Below are positions 35,669 through 44,029 of a stretch of 64,000 nt of DNA, in pieces; within the stretch, counting starts at the first letter, position 1; each line of letters begins with the position of its first letter. The notes beneath the pieces were generated by a model. That model saw nothing but the letters and a program-made list of their open reading frames with translations, made no database searches and was not told where the DNA came from. This stretch comes from Verrucomicrobiaceae bacterium (GTDB lineage Bacteria > Verrucomicrobiota > Verrucomicrobiia > Verrucomicrobiales > Verrucomicrobiaceae): the NCBI GenBank assembly GCA_024232965.1, contig JACKQF010000001.1, positions 682,001-746,000 of the forward strand, in the 5' to 3' direction. Both the position numbers and the translations under genes were made by a program.

Positions 35669-36814
35669 ATGAATATCTTCTCTAAATTCTTCCTGCTCAG
35701 CCTCGCAGTCTCCACATCTGCCTTCAGCGCTGACAAAGCCAAGGCCAAAGAGAAGAAGCCGGACCGTCCGACTCCGCCGACGCGTGCGTTTGATGGTCCT
35801 GGTGCGCCAACGTTTGTTCGGCTGGATGGCAAGCCGGGCGCGAATCCGCCGGTGGATGCGAATGGGGATTATGTGGTTGGTCCGGAGTATGTCGCGGCAC
35901 CGGAGAACAACGTCACGGAAGGCGTGCCGAAGGGCAGGGTGGAGCAGTTCATCATGAACTCGAAGGACTGCCAACGCTTCAATCCCGGCATCGCGCGGGA
36001 GGAGTTCGGCACGGTCGATCCCAACAATCCCAAGACGCTGATCGTGGACACACATGAGATCGATTACCAGCGGGCGATCACCGTTTACATTCCGGCGCAG
36101 TACGTTCCCGGAACGGAGGTTCCGTTTATCGTGAAACACGACGGCCCTGGCATAGGAAAGTCGGACGCGAATCTCGTGACCATCCTCGACAACCTCATCG
36201 CGCAGAAGCGCATTCCCGTGCAGATCGGCATCCTGATCGCCAACGGCGGCGGCGATGCGCAGGGTCATGAGCGTGGGCGCGAATACGACACCATGTCCGG
36301 CCTGTACGCCGAATTCATCGAGCACGAGGTGCTGCCGCTGGTGGAGAAGAACTACCACATCAAGCTGACCAAGAATCCCGACGGCCGTGCGGTGATGGGC
36401 AGCAGTTCAGGCGGATCCGCGGCACTGATCATGGCCTGGTATCACCCGGAGTGGTATCGTCGCGTGCTGACGACTTCTGGCACGTTCGTGAACCAGCAGT
36501 GGCCCTTCAATCCAGAGACACCCGGCGGCGCGTGGGATTTTCACGACAAGCTCATTCCCGAGAGCGAGAAGAAACCGCTGCGCATTTTCATGGCGGTGGG
36601 CGACCGCGACAACTACAACCCCAACGTGATGCGCGACGGCATGCACGACTGGGTGGAGGCGAACCATCGCATGGCCAAGGTGCTGGCGGCCAAGGGCTAC
36701 GATTACCAGTACCTGTTCTGCCTGGACAACGGTCACGGCATCCGCGACGCCAAACCCCAGGTGCTGCCCTATGCGCTGGAGTGGGTGTGGCGGGGGTATC
36801 CGGCGAGCAAGTGA
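35669..36814 (+). CDS. Secreted esterase (Esterase_D/Fes-like alpha/beta hydrolase)
   Basis: 381 residues from the ATG at 35,669, where MNIFSKFFLLSLAVSTSAFSADK gives a good signal peptide; the longer frame from 35,585 adds 28 residues with no signal. A lysine/proline-rich linker precedes the catalytic domain. The nucleophile elbow is MGSSSGGSAALI, the acid is in MAVGDRDNYNPNVM, and the histidine is in DNGHGIRDAKPQ, so the triad is complete. Homologues include enterochelin-esterase-like and feruloyl-esterase-like enzymes; here an exported carbohydrate or aryl ester hydrolase is most likely. It is divergent from fic and belongs to the catabolic gene set rather than to the island core. Confidence 0.88.
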   Translation: MNIFSKFFLLSLAVSTSAFSADKAKAKEKKPDRPTPPTRAFDGPGAPTFVRLDGKPGANPPVDANGDYVVGPEYVAAPENNVTEGVPKGRVEQFIMNSKDCQRFNPGIAREEFGTVDPNNPKTLIVDTHEIDYQRAITVYIPAQYVPGTEVPFIVKHDGPGIGKSDANLVTILDNLIAQKRIPVQIGILIANGGGDAQGHERGREYDTMSGLYAEFIEHEVLPLVEKNYHIKLTKNPDGRAVMGSSSGGSAALIMAWYHPEWYRRVLTTSGTFVNQQWPFNPETPGGAWDFHDKLIPESEKKPLRIFMAVGDRDNYNPNVMRDGMHDWVEANHRMAKVLAAKGYDYQYLFCLDNGHGIRDAKPQVLPYALEWVWRGYPASK

Positions 36815-36951
36815 ATTGGGTCGCTGGACTTGCCGAAACGGGCATTTCAGCCGACCACAGTCTCATGATCGTTTTGTGTCCCGTCCAAAAGGGCACCGCC
36901 AATTTGAGCGAAGGCCCTCTTGGCACAAACGGGTCTCAGCGAACTTGATCC

Positions 36952-37422
36952 ATGAAAAAGCCGTCCTCCAAGAAGAAAGCGACCACCCCGGCGAAGACCA
37001 GGCCGGACAGCCTCGCGTCCCTCCTCACCGAAGTCCGCCAGCTCATTCAGGGCGCTCGGCGCAGTGTGGCCACCGTCGTGGACACCTTCCAGGTGATGAC
37101 CAACTTCGAGATCGGTCGCCGCATCGTCGAGCACGAGCAAAAAGGCGCGAAGCGTGCGGCGTATGGCACGGAGCTGTTGAAGAAGCTTTCAGCGAAGCTG
37201 ACGGAGGAGTTTGGGAGAGGGTTTCCTCCGGTGAATCTGTCTCACATGAGGAGGTTCTTCCTTACATGGCAGGAGAAGGCTCAGATTTTTCAGACAGCGT
37301 CTGAAAAATGGGTTCATCCGGGAAGTGGGCGCGCCTCTTTTGGAATGACGATCCGATGGGCTCCAGGACGGCACCATGGAAGCCTTGGAGTGTCCGTATC
37401 CGCCGATGTGAGTGGGTGGTGA
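36952..37422 (+). pseudogene. Broken DUF1016 (YhcG-type PDDEXK nuclease family) gene, N-terminal half only
   Basis: The 156-codon frame starts with a lysine-rich tail, then the DUF1016 N-domain: LLTEVRQLIQGARRSVATVV, FEIGRRIVEHEQKGAKRAAYG, LLKKLSAKLTEEFGRGFPPV, NLSHMRRFFLTWQ. Family members are about 350 residues; here similarity ends soon after AQIFQTASEKW (around 37,315). The remaining codons run into the repeat array. The C-terminal PDDEXK nuclease domain is absent. A second copy of the linker peptide, KIFQTVSEK, occurs at 37,835-37,861 beyond the repeats and stops at a TAA, and KIS-stop-QSAGK follows in another frame. This suggests degraded remains of the same gene on both sides of the array. 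Confidence 0.7.
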
Positions 37423-37810
37423 TGGGTGCGCTTGGGAGCTGAGGAACCACGTTTTGACAAACGCGGCTACGGGGCTGGCCGAATCGTCGTCCCACTCCTC
37501 GTCCAGAATCTCACGGGTTCGAGTGGGACGATGATTGAGACGATGAGGGGTGATTCACGAGGCCGTAGCCGCCGATGTGAGTGGGTGGTGATGGGTGCGC
37601 TTGGGAGCTGAGGAACCACGTTTTGACAAACGCGGCTACGGGGCTGGCCGAATCGTCGTCCCACTCCTCGTCCATAATCTCACGGGTTCGAGTGGGACGA
37701 TGATTGAGACGACGAGGGTTGATTCACGAGGCCGTAGCCGCCGATGTGAGTGGGTGGTGATGGGTGCGCTTGGGAGCTGAGGAACCACGTTTTGACAAAC
37801 GCGGCTACGG
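37394..37810. repeat. A-B-A-B-A array of hairpin-forming intergenic repeats, period 169 bp
   Basis: A 169-base unit occurs twice and is followed by a partial third copy (unit starts at 37,400, 37,569 and 37,738). Identity runs to 37,823, with only a few base changes between copies 1 and 2. Each unit is two pieces. Piece A (79 bases: 37,394-37,472, 37,563-37,641, 37,732-37,810) is bounded by inverted arms CCGTAGCCGC and GCGGCTACGG; the left arm of A1 has one mismatch. Piece B (90 bases: 37,473-37,562, 37,642-37,731) has internal arms ATCGTCGTCCCACTC and GAGTGGGACGATGAT, pairing at 14 of 15 positions. There is no open frame of note. It resembles BIME/REP-type or non-autonomous mobile repeats. 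It fills most of the gene-free stretch between 37,423 and 38,019. Confidence 0.85.
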
Positions 37811-38019
37811 GGCTGGCCGAATCCTGATTCTTCCAAGATTTTCCAGACAGTGTCTGAAAAAATCCGGCGCGGGTAAGATTTCCTAGCAGTCTGCTGGGAA
37901 ATTGGTCTCTCTCTCAAAAGTTCAGCCGTCTTCTGACCAAATCCAATCTCAGAGTGAAGCGCGGCAGCGGCAAGATGGCCGAGGTTAACACCACCGCTTG
38001 AAGCTGCTGAGATGGCACC

Positions 38020-38214
38020 ATGAGCACGATGCAGTTGATCGAAAACGAAATCGCCGCGCTGCCAGAACCGCAGCAGCGCGAAGTCTATGATTTCGCACGC
38101 TTTCTGCGCTTCAAAACTCAGGACGATCAATTCGATGGTCTGCTGGCCAGCGAAACCGTTCTCTCCCGTGATTGGGATACTCCCGAGGATGCTGCTGCAT
38201 GGGCAAGCCTGTAG
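38020..38214 (+). CDS. DUF2281-type antitoxin
   Basis: 64 residues: MSTMQLIENEIAALPEPQQR, then EVYDFARFLRFK, a short helical N-domain typical of DUF2281 proteins. The tail DWDTPEDAAAWASL is the usual toxin-binding end. These small proteins are antitoxins of type II systems with MazF/PemK-like or PIN toxins. The downstream toxin gene starts inside it (ATG at 38,199) in another frame, the standard coupled arrangement. The antitoxin itself looks complete. Confidence 0.75.
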   Translation: MSTMQLIENEIAALPEPQQREVYDFARFLRFKTQDDQFDGLLASETVLSRDWDTPEDAAAWASL

Positions 38215-38393
38215 CAGGCGATGTCGTGGTACTGCCTTTTCCGCAGACCAACTTGCAAACCGGCAAACGCCGCCCGGCACTCGTCGTTGCCGATCTTCCC
38301 GGTGACGATTTGATTCTCTGCCAAATCACCAGCCAGATTTCCGCCTCCAAACTGACCGAGGTCAAAGCCAAGCTCCGCCAACTCTTCACCTGA
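38199..38393 (+). CDS. MazF/PemK-like toxin with internal deletion
   Basis: 64 residues from the ATG at 38,199, overlapping the antitoxin by 16 bases. The first 45 residues are a good MazF/PemK start: GDVVVLPFPQTNLQTGKRRP, ALVVADLPGDDLILCQITSQ. It then jumps to KLTEVKAKLRQLFT, which looks like the normal last helix of the family. Typical members are about 110-120 residues, so some 45 residues carrying the second half of the beta-barrel are missing, without loss of frame. The product is unlikely to be an active RNase. The longer frame from 38,172 would add nine residues that do not match the family. Confidence 0.65.
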   Translation: MGKPVAGDVVVLPFPQTNLQTGKRRPALVVADLPGDDLILCQITSQISASKLTEVKAKLRQLFT

Positions 38394-38597
38394 TGCACCA
38401 CTCTCTGCGGCATGAGCCGAAACGGCTGGCAGGAGTTGCGCCTGACATGCGCGAAGCGTACAGCGGTGCCTATTGGAAGTAATGCCTTCAACATCACCGA
38501 AGACCTGCGCAAGTAGGTGGCGGAACGCTCGCTTGTCTGGTCGCCATCACGTCTCCACCGCCGATGCGACGGATGCAGGACGGTGAGCTTCGGCGGC

Positions 38598-40064
38598 TCA
38601 CGGCTTCTCCGCATTGAGCTCTCCGAGCATTTCGACAAGGGCGTCCACCATTTTCACTGAGGCGTCGAGTTGGACCTTGTTGACGCCGATCCAGGTTTCG
38701 TAGCCGCCGAGCTTGTGCTGCTCGGGCGTTGGGAGGTAGCCGTGGGAGCCGTTGGCGATGGAGAGGTTCATGAGCGGCTGGATGGGGCTGCGCTGTTTGA
38801 GTTCCAGGCCAATCTCGGCGAAGACTTCGAAGGGCATGGCGGCTATGGCGAGGTCGCCGATGCGGTGGGTTTGGACAATGACATCGAGGGTTGGCGGCAT
38901 GTCCGGTGAGGCGTAGGCGAGCACGGTGTGGTAGGTACTGTAGCGGCTGCTGCTCATGGGCTTGATCCGTTTGGCCTTCACCGACTCCGCCCACGCGACT
39001 TCCTCCTTCGTCGGATAGCGTCGCTCGAAGGTGAGCGTGCGTTGCAACGACGTGAGCTTTACATGATCGTGCCACTGGAGCTTCTGGTGCGCCTGCATCA
39101 CTTTATCCGCGCAGAGATGCGCCACCTCGCGGGCTTTTTCGAAGGGCTGATACTTCTTCTTTGGCTGCGGACCGCGCTGGGCCAGCTCTTCATCGGAGTA
39201 GCGCTCCAAGTTGTTCACGTCGCCGCTGGTGCCGTTGGCCATGATGCCGACAAAGGGCGGATCTTGATGTGGGTCGGCGCCGAGTAGTTCGCCCACGCGA
39301 TCGGCGAACATCGCGAAGTAGTCCGCCGAGATCGTGTTCGGCGTCACACCGCCGACGTAGTGCAAGCCGTAGGAAGCCATCAGCGAAATCGGTTTGCCTG
39401 AAGTCGATCTCACCGAAAGAAAAGTGATCTGCGGATCCACGGGGCCGGCGGGCCGCAGCAGGCCTTTGTAGCCGGGGTTGGTATCGACCTTTTCGACGTT
39501 GTCGTGCGCGCCATAGACCGGGCCGCGGTCGGGCATCAGGAACCAGCGGCGGTTGAAGACCTGGGTCGGTTCCTCGGCCACGCCCCAGGCGATCTGCGCG
39601 GGCTCGAGCTGGTTGTGCGCGCGCAGCACGCCATCGGCGATCCGCCGGGTGAGAAACGCGCTGTAATCGTAGAAGGCCTGGCTCTTGTCCTCTTCCAATT
39701 TCACGCCGCCCGTGGTGTGCGAGTGCGTCGCTGAGATGACCACGCACTGCGGCGGGATGCCGGTGGTCGCTTCAATGATCTGCTTGGCTGCGGCGGCGAC
39801 TTCGGCCGAAATGTGCCGCAGATCCACCACCACAAGCGCCAGTTTGGCCTGCCCGTCATCAAGCACCAGACAGCGCGCATGCAACTCGTCATGCACATGA
39901 GTCGCTGGCGGACGGCTTGTGCGAATCTTCGCATCGGCGCTGATCGACGGCGTGATGTCGCTCGTCGCCGCACCCGCGCGAAAAACCGGTGAGTCGGCAG
40001 CAACAGCCTGCGAGGCCAAGGCCAGGCAAAGGCCTGCGACAAAAAGCAGACGTCGGGCGCGCAT
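38598..40064 (-). CDS. Neutral/alkaline ceramidase-like exported protein
   Basis: 488 residues from the ATG at 40,064 (MRARRLLFVAGLCLALASQAVAAD signal); in-frame starts at 40,127 and 40,217 are less likely. It begins with the family hallmark FRAGAATSDITPS. The zinc-site histidine motif follows: CVVISATHSHTTGG. GIMANGTSGDVNN and the late NGSHGYLPTPEQHKLGGYE are also typical of the neutral/alkaline non-lysosomal ceramidase N-terminal domain (PF04734). In planctomycetes and verrucomicrobia such proteins are abundant, usually lack the C-terminal domain as here, and their substrate is unknown. It faces the DUF4838 gene divergently, with 207 bases between. Confidence 0.85.
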   Translation of the reverse strand: MRARRLLFVAGLCLALASQAVAADSPVFRAGAATSDITPSISADAKIRTSRPPATHVHDELHARCLVLDDGQAKLALVVVDLRHISAEVAAAAKQIIEATTGIPPQCVVISATHSHTTGGVKLEEDKSQAFYDYSAFLTRRIADGVLRAHNQLEPAQIAWGVAEEPTQVFNRRWFLMPDRGPVYGAHDNVEKVDTNPGYKGLLRPAGPVDPQITFLSVRSTSGKPISLMASYGLHYVGGVTPNTISADYFAMFADRVGELLGADPHQDPPFVGIMANGTSGDVNNLERYSDEELAQRGPQPKKKYQPFEKAREVAHLCADKVMQAHQKLQWHDHVKLTSLQRTLTFERRYPTKEEVAWAESVKAKRIKPMSSSRYSTYHTVLAYASPDMPPTLDVIVQTHRIGDLAIAAMPFEVFAEIGLELKQRSPIQPLMNLSIANGSHGYLPTPEQHKLGGYETWIGVNKVQLDASVKMVDALVEMLGELNAEKP

Positions 40065-40271
40065 GGCTCTTGTTAGGAGAGTGGTCGCCGCGTTGAGGAA
40101 CTTGGGGAGGTGGGTGCCGACTGTCATGATGGACTTCAACGCCGGGACGTGAAGCTTTTCTGCCCGCTGCGGCAAGTTTCTTCTCCCAGCCTTCTTTCGC
40201 ACAGGTGCTCGGTTCACCCGGTGACAGCAAGCGGGTGGTTGGGTCGTTGAAACGGGAGTCTTTTCGCCCGC

Positions 40272-42737
40272 ATGAACGCCTTCTCTCTTCGCCTCTTCGG
40301 TTTTCTAACAATATTAGCGGGAGCCGTCCACGCCGCGCCGGTGATCGTCGATGAAGGCGGCGCGCATGCCGAGATCGTGGTTGCTGAAAAACCGACGCGT
40401 TCCGCGAAGCTCGCTGCGAGAGAGTTGCAAGCTGTGGTGGGGAAGATCACCGGGCAGAAGCTCCCGATCGTCACCGCGCCGACGGGTGGCGCGGTGGTGA
40501 AGATCTACGTTGGTGAAAGCGAGCACGCGCAGCGGGTCGGCGTCACGAGTGAGGGCTTGGAGCGTGACGCGTTTCGCCTGGTTTCCGGAGCGGACTGGCT
40601 GGCGCTGGTGGGCAATGACTGGGATTTCACGCCGATCGAGCCCTGGGGTCGCAGCAACTCGGACTGGGTGAAAATCAAGGAGGCGGAGTGGCGGAAACTC
40701 GCCGGGCATCCCTGGGTGAATCCGACCAGTGCCTCGCTCTACAAAGACTACAGCAAGCCGCTCGACATTTGGAAACACGACCATCGTGGCTCATTGAACG
40801 CGGTCTATGCTTTCCTCCGAGACCTCGGGGTGCGCTGGTACATGCCGGGGCCATTGGGCGAGATCCTGCCGGACTTGAAGCGCATTGAGCTGCCGGCGGT
40901 GAACCGGACGGCGCGGCCCGAGTTTGAAGTTCGCACGCTCAGCCGCCCGATGCTCAACGCCCCTTCCATCGACGATGCGCTGTGGTACCTGCGCATCGGT
41001 GCCAACGACCAGTATGGCGTGCTCCACCACGGACAACGCTACGTCACCGAGCATCCGGAACAGCGCGCCCGCCATCCGGAGTACTACGCGATGCTGCCGA
41101 ACGGCAAGCGCGACACGGAGAGCGAGACGGCCAACGCTTGCCTGTCGTCGCCGGGTTTTTTCCAGGAGATGGTCGCCTATTGCAGGCTCATGTTTGACCA
41201 CTACGACATGCCGATTGTCTCGGTCATGCCGCATGATGGTTTCACGCATTGTCAGTGCCAGGATTGCAAGGGCCAGGCCACGCTGGATCGCGATCCCTCA
41301 GGGCATTCGTCCGACTACGTCTGGGGTTTCGTGGTTCGCGTGGCGAACGAACTCGCCAAGACGCATCCGGACCGGAAGGTCTTTTGCGGCGCTTACAGCA
41401 GCTACCGGATGCCGCCGCTGTCCATCGACAAACTGCCCGACAATGTGTGGGTGCAGATCACCAATGGGCGGCCCATTCGTGAGATGGATGACAAAACCCA
41501 CGAGGACACCGCCGCGCTGCGCCGCGAGTGGCAGGCAAAGACGAATCATCCGCTGTCAGTGACGCTGAACTACACGCCCTTCACGGATCGCGGTGAATTT
41601 CGCCCGCAATACTGGCCGCACATCATCGCCCGCGGCCTGCGGGACTGCGCCGGCACGGTGTGGCGCGAGGATGTCTGGCTCTCCAACGGCAAAGGTGGCC
41701 TGCATTTCCCCGGCATGAGCCACCTCAATCCCTACGTCATGTCGCGCCTGTGGTGGGACACAAAGCAGGACGTCGATGCGCTGCTCGACGAATACTACGC
41801 GCTCTTCTACGGCCCCGCTGCAGCGGACATGCAGGCCTTCATCGAGCACTGCGAGAAAAACTATTCCAAGCTCGGCAGCGATGGCGACCTGACCCGTGAG
41901 GCGCTTGCGCTCTTCGACAAAGCGAAGGCCGCCGCGCCATCCGAATCGGTCTTCGCCCAGCGCATGGCCTTGGTGGACGAGTTTCTCGTCACGCTGCGAA
42001 ACCGCGCCGCACAGATTCGCGCGGATCGGCCCGAGGGACTGCCCGGATTTCGCGTGATCGACATGGGCAAGGACAAGTGGCGCGACGTGCGCGACACGCT
42101 GGTCATCGATGGCCGCATCGACGAACCTTTCTGGACCGCCTACAGCTTGCGCGGCGTGTTGAAAGACGTGCGCACCGGTGCCAAGCCGAGGCTGCCGACC
42201 GAGTTCCGCGTGCGCTGGTGGAATGGCGCGCTCTACCTCGCCATCCGCTGCCAGGGCCAGCCCGGCGTCGCGCCGATCATCGGCGGCAGCCAGGATGGGG
42301 ATCCGGCGATTTGGAATGGCGAGCACCTCGAGCTGCTCATCGAGACCGACAAACACTCCTATTACCAAATCGTCATCAATCCCGCCGGCCACCTCATCAG
42401 CATGGACCGCGGCACTGACAAGGCGCACTGGTCGAAATGGTCGGCGAAGGCCGAGGTGGCCGCGCATCGCGGAGACGACTTTTGGTCGGTGGAAATGAAA
42501 CTGCCCGTGACCGCTTCCGACGAAGATCCGTTGCATCAAATCATCGGCAGCATGCCCTTCAAGTCCCGCGCTGACGTTCTCGAATCCGGCAAAGGCACCA
42601 GCCTGCCGTGGTACTTCAATCTCTTCCGCAAACGCGCCGGCAGCGAGGACGAAGAAACCAGCGCCTTCTCCCCCCTCGGCCCCGACGCGAAGACCTTCCA
42701 CGACCCGCTGAAGTTCGGTGAGATCTACGTGCAGTGA
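40272..42737 (+). CDS. DUF4838 glycosidase-like protein with C-terminal CBM9-like domain
   Basis: 821 residues with signal MNAFSLRLFGFLTILAGAVHA. The N-terminal 130 residues (KLAARELQAVVGKITGQKLPI) resemble the alpha-glucuronidase-type N-domain. The central DUF4838 TIM-barrel-like part spans roughly 240-600 (YAFLRDLGVRWYMPGPLGE, MPHDGFTHCQCQDC, FPGMSHLNPYVMSRLWWDT). From about 615 a beta-sandwich follows with LVIDGRIDEPFWTAY, HLELLIETDKHSYYQIVINPAG, characteristic of CBM9-like carbohydrate-binding domains. A role in extracytoplasmic glycan hydrolysis is likely, but no catalytic pair is assigned for this family. The CQCQDC cluster could be a metal or disulfide site. Confidence 0.87.
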   Translation: MNAFSLRLFGFLTILAGAVHAAPVIVDEGGAHAEIVVAEKPTRSAKLAARELQAVVGKITGQKLPIVTAPTGGAVVKIYVGESEHAQRVGVTSEGLERDAFRLVSGADWLALVGNDWDFTPIEPWGRSNSDWVKIKEAEWRKLAGHPWVNPTSASLYKDYSKPLDIWKHDHRGSLNAVYAFLRDLGVRWYMPGPLGEILPDLKRIELPAVNRTARPEFEVRTLSRPMLNAPSIDDALWYLRIGANDQYGVLHHGQRYVTEHPEQRARHPEYYAMLPNGKRDTESETANACLSSPGFFQEMVAYCRLMFDHYDMPIVSVMPHDGFTHCQCQDCKGQATLDRDPSGHSSDYVWGFVVRVANELAKTHPDRKVFCGAYSSYRMPPLSIDKLPDNVWVQITNGRPIREMDDKTHEDTAALRREWQAKTNHPLSVTLNYTPFTDRGEFRPQYWPHIIARGLRDCAGTVWREDVWLSNGKGGLHFPGMSHLNPYVMSRLWWDTKQDVDALLDEYYALFYGPAAADMQAFIEHCEKNYSKLGSDGDLTREALALFDKAKAAAPSESVFAQRMALVDEFLVTLRNRAAQIRADRPEGLPGFRVIDMGKDKWRDVRDTLVIDGRIDEPFWTAYSLRGVLKDVRTGAKPRLPTEFRVRWWNGALYLAIRCQGQPGVAPIIGGSQDGDPAIWNGEHLELLIETDKHSYYQIVINPAGHLISMDRGTDKAHWSKWSAKAEVAAHRGDDFWSVEMKLPVTASDEDPLHQIIGSMPFKSRADVLESGKGTSLPWYFNLFRKRAGSEDEETSAFSPLGPDAKTFHDPLKFGEIYVQ

Positions 42738-42788
42738 GTGGCACGTAGATGGGGCTATCAGCTCCGTTCGCTTTCTTTGCCCGGTGAC

Positions 42789-43469
42789 TCATGAGGGTGG
42801 GCTTGATGGGGCGTGAGTGTTTCCCGCAATGGCAGGCGATTCCTGAATGAGTTCGTCGTTGGTGAGGGCTTCGACCATGAACAGGGCGAAGTCGATGCGG
42901 CGTGTGAGGTTGCTGGCAAGGAGCGGATCGCCCACATGGCTGGCCCAAACCGGGAGGCCCTGACTCTCCCCTTCTTCGAGATCACTGCCGCGGACCACGG
43001 TCCACTGCGTGGCGCTCGCGAAGATGCGACGGCAGGCTTCGACTTGATCATCGAGATCGGCAAAGCGGAGAAACTTGGCGATGGCACCAAATACTTTGAC
43101 GAAGGTCCTGAGTTTCCAGCTGTAAACATCCTGGCCATCGCGGGTGATGTGCCAGCCGCACGAGAAAATCAGACGCGCATCGGGAGGCGCAAAGTCGAGC
43201 ACGGCCTGTGCGGTGCCGGTCGCATATTGCTGAACGCCCCAGGGCGCGAGCACAGTGAGCACGCCGTCGCACCCGTCCACCGCCCGGCGAATGACTTCAC
43301 GGTCGTTGGTGGGGCCGGGGATAAGGGTGATGCGGCCCTGAAAGCGGTCGAGCTTGGCGACGCTTTGTTCCCGGCAGACGCCGACGACTTCGTAACCGCG
43401 ATTCAGGGCGTGCTGGACCAGATACTGACCAAGCTTCCCGGAGGCACCGATGATGCAGACTTTCTTCAT
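42789..43469 (-). CDS. NAD(P)-binding SDR/NmrA-like protein
   Basis: 226 residues. The Rossmann motif is at the very start: KVCIIGASGKLGQYLVQHAL (GxxGxxG). It is followed by VVGVCREQSVAKLDRF, the Arg position that selects NADP in atypical SDRs, then VTVLAPWGVQQ-like and LIFSCGWHITRDG segments. There is no classical YxxxK, so it belongs to the atypical (NmrA/HSCARG or NAD(P)H-binding) group, some of which are redox sensors rather than enzymes. Its ATG overlaps the cupin stop by four bases, so the two form one translation unit, divergent from a LysR regulator that probably controls them. Confidence 0.85.
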   Translation of the reverse strand: MKKVCIIGASGKLGQYLVQHALNRGYEVVGVCREQSVAKLDRFQGRITLIPGPTNDREVIRRAVDGCDGVLTVLAPWGVQQYATGTAQAVLDFAPPDARLIFSCGWHITRDGQDVYSWKLRTFVKVFGAIAKFLRFADLDDQVEACRRIFASATQWTVVRGSDLEEGESQGLPVWASHVGDPLLASNLTRRIDFALFMVEALTNDELIQESPAIAGNTHAPSSPPS

Positions 43470-43918
43470 GGTAATTCAGGGTCTTCCAAATCGTTTTGGA
43501 TCCAGTGATCCGTCAGGTGGATGTCGATGCTCTCAAGCATACCGGGTCCAAGGTTGTAATACTTGTGGGGCACATTGGCGGGACCTACAAGGATATCTCC
43601 GGCTGCGGCTTCGATTTTCTGGTCGCCAACAGTGAAGAGAGCGCGTCCGGTGCGAACGATGAAGATCTCGTCGTAGGGATGAACATGCCACATCGGTCCG
43701 ACGCCGATTTCCTCGGTGGAGTAAAACAAGACGGTAGTGCCAGTGCCGATATTCCGGCCTTCAAACAGACCTCGCCAAAGATGATCGTGCGAGGCCCAGT
43801 CCTGGCGATGAAGAATCGTGGGCTGGCGCTGTTGGTCGGCTGGAGAGGCGCTCCACTCGAAGGGCTCGGGGGTCCCGACGGTGGCAGGATGGCGGAGACG
43901 GTGTGGTGTGTGTTTCAT
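43466..43918 (-). CDS. Cupin-domain protein
   Basis: 150 residues from the ATG at 43,918 (MKHTPHRLRHPATVG); a GTG at 43,945 would add nine. The cupin metal motif 1 is HVHPYDEIFIVRTGRALFTVG (His-x-His-x4-Glu), and motif 2 is VGPANVPHKYYNLG. The metal-binding set of three His and one Glu is therefore present. A single small cupin like this may be a dioxygenase, isomerase or binding protein; the substrate cannot be told. The stop overlaps the start of the SDR gene, indicating a two-gene operon, and the start lies about 110 bases from the divergent LysR gene. Confidence 0.85.
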   Translation of the reverse strand: MKHTPHRLRHPATVGTPEPFEWSASPADQQRQPTILHRQDWASHDHLWRGLFEGRNIGTGTTVLFYSTEEIGVGPMWHVHPYDEIFIVRTGRALFTVGDQKIEAAAGDILVGPANVPHKYYNLGPGMLESIDIHLTDHWIQNDLEDPELP

Positions 43919-43990
43919 GGATGGTATTAGGGTTCGGGGTTGCACGCTTCATGATCTGCCTCCGGCTCCCGGCTGGCCAATACCGGGATG

Positions 43991-44019
43991 TTGCCGCGGT
44001 TATGCGTTTGGCGTATAAT
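43991..44019 (+). promoter_or_regulatory. Promoter of the LysR gene, giving a near-leaderless transcript
   Basis: TTGCCG at 43,991-43,996 and TATAAT at 44,014-44,019 are separated by 17 bases. The start codon chosen for the LysR gene is at 44,030, only ten bases after the -10 box, so the transcript would have a leader of a few bases at most. There is no Shine-Dalgarno in that space, which agrees with leaderless initiation. The same boxes and spacing occur at the fic promoter. Confidence 0.55.
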
Positions 44020-44029
44020 CCCAGCCATC

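Noticed and set aside
37400..37823. The 169-base tandem repeat considered as a CRISPR array
   Set aside because: Units are too long, spacers do not vary, and no cas gene is nearby.
38394..38597. Possible small coding fragment (FNITEDLRK then stop) after the MazF-like gene
   Set aside because: Too short, no family match that I can defend, and no start codon with context.
41556..42701. 381-codon minus-strand open frame opposite the DUF4838 gene
   Set aside because: Antisense shadow; the sense protein has signal peptide and CBM9-like domain.
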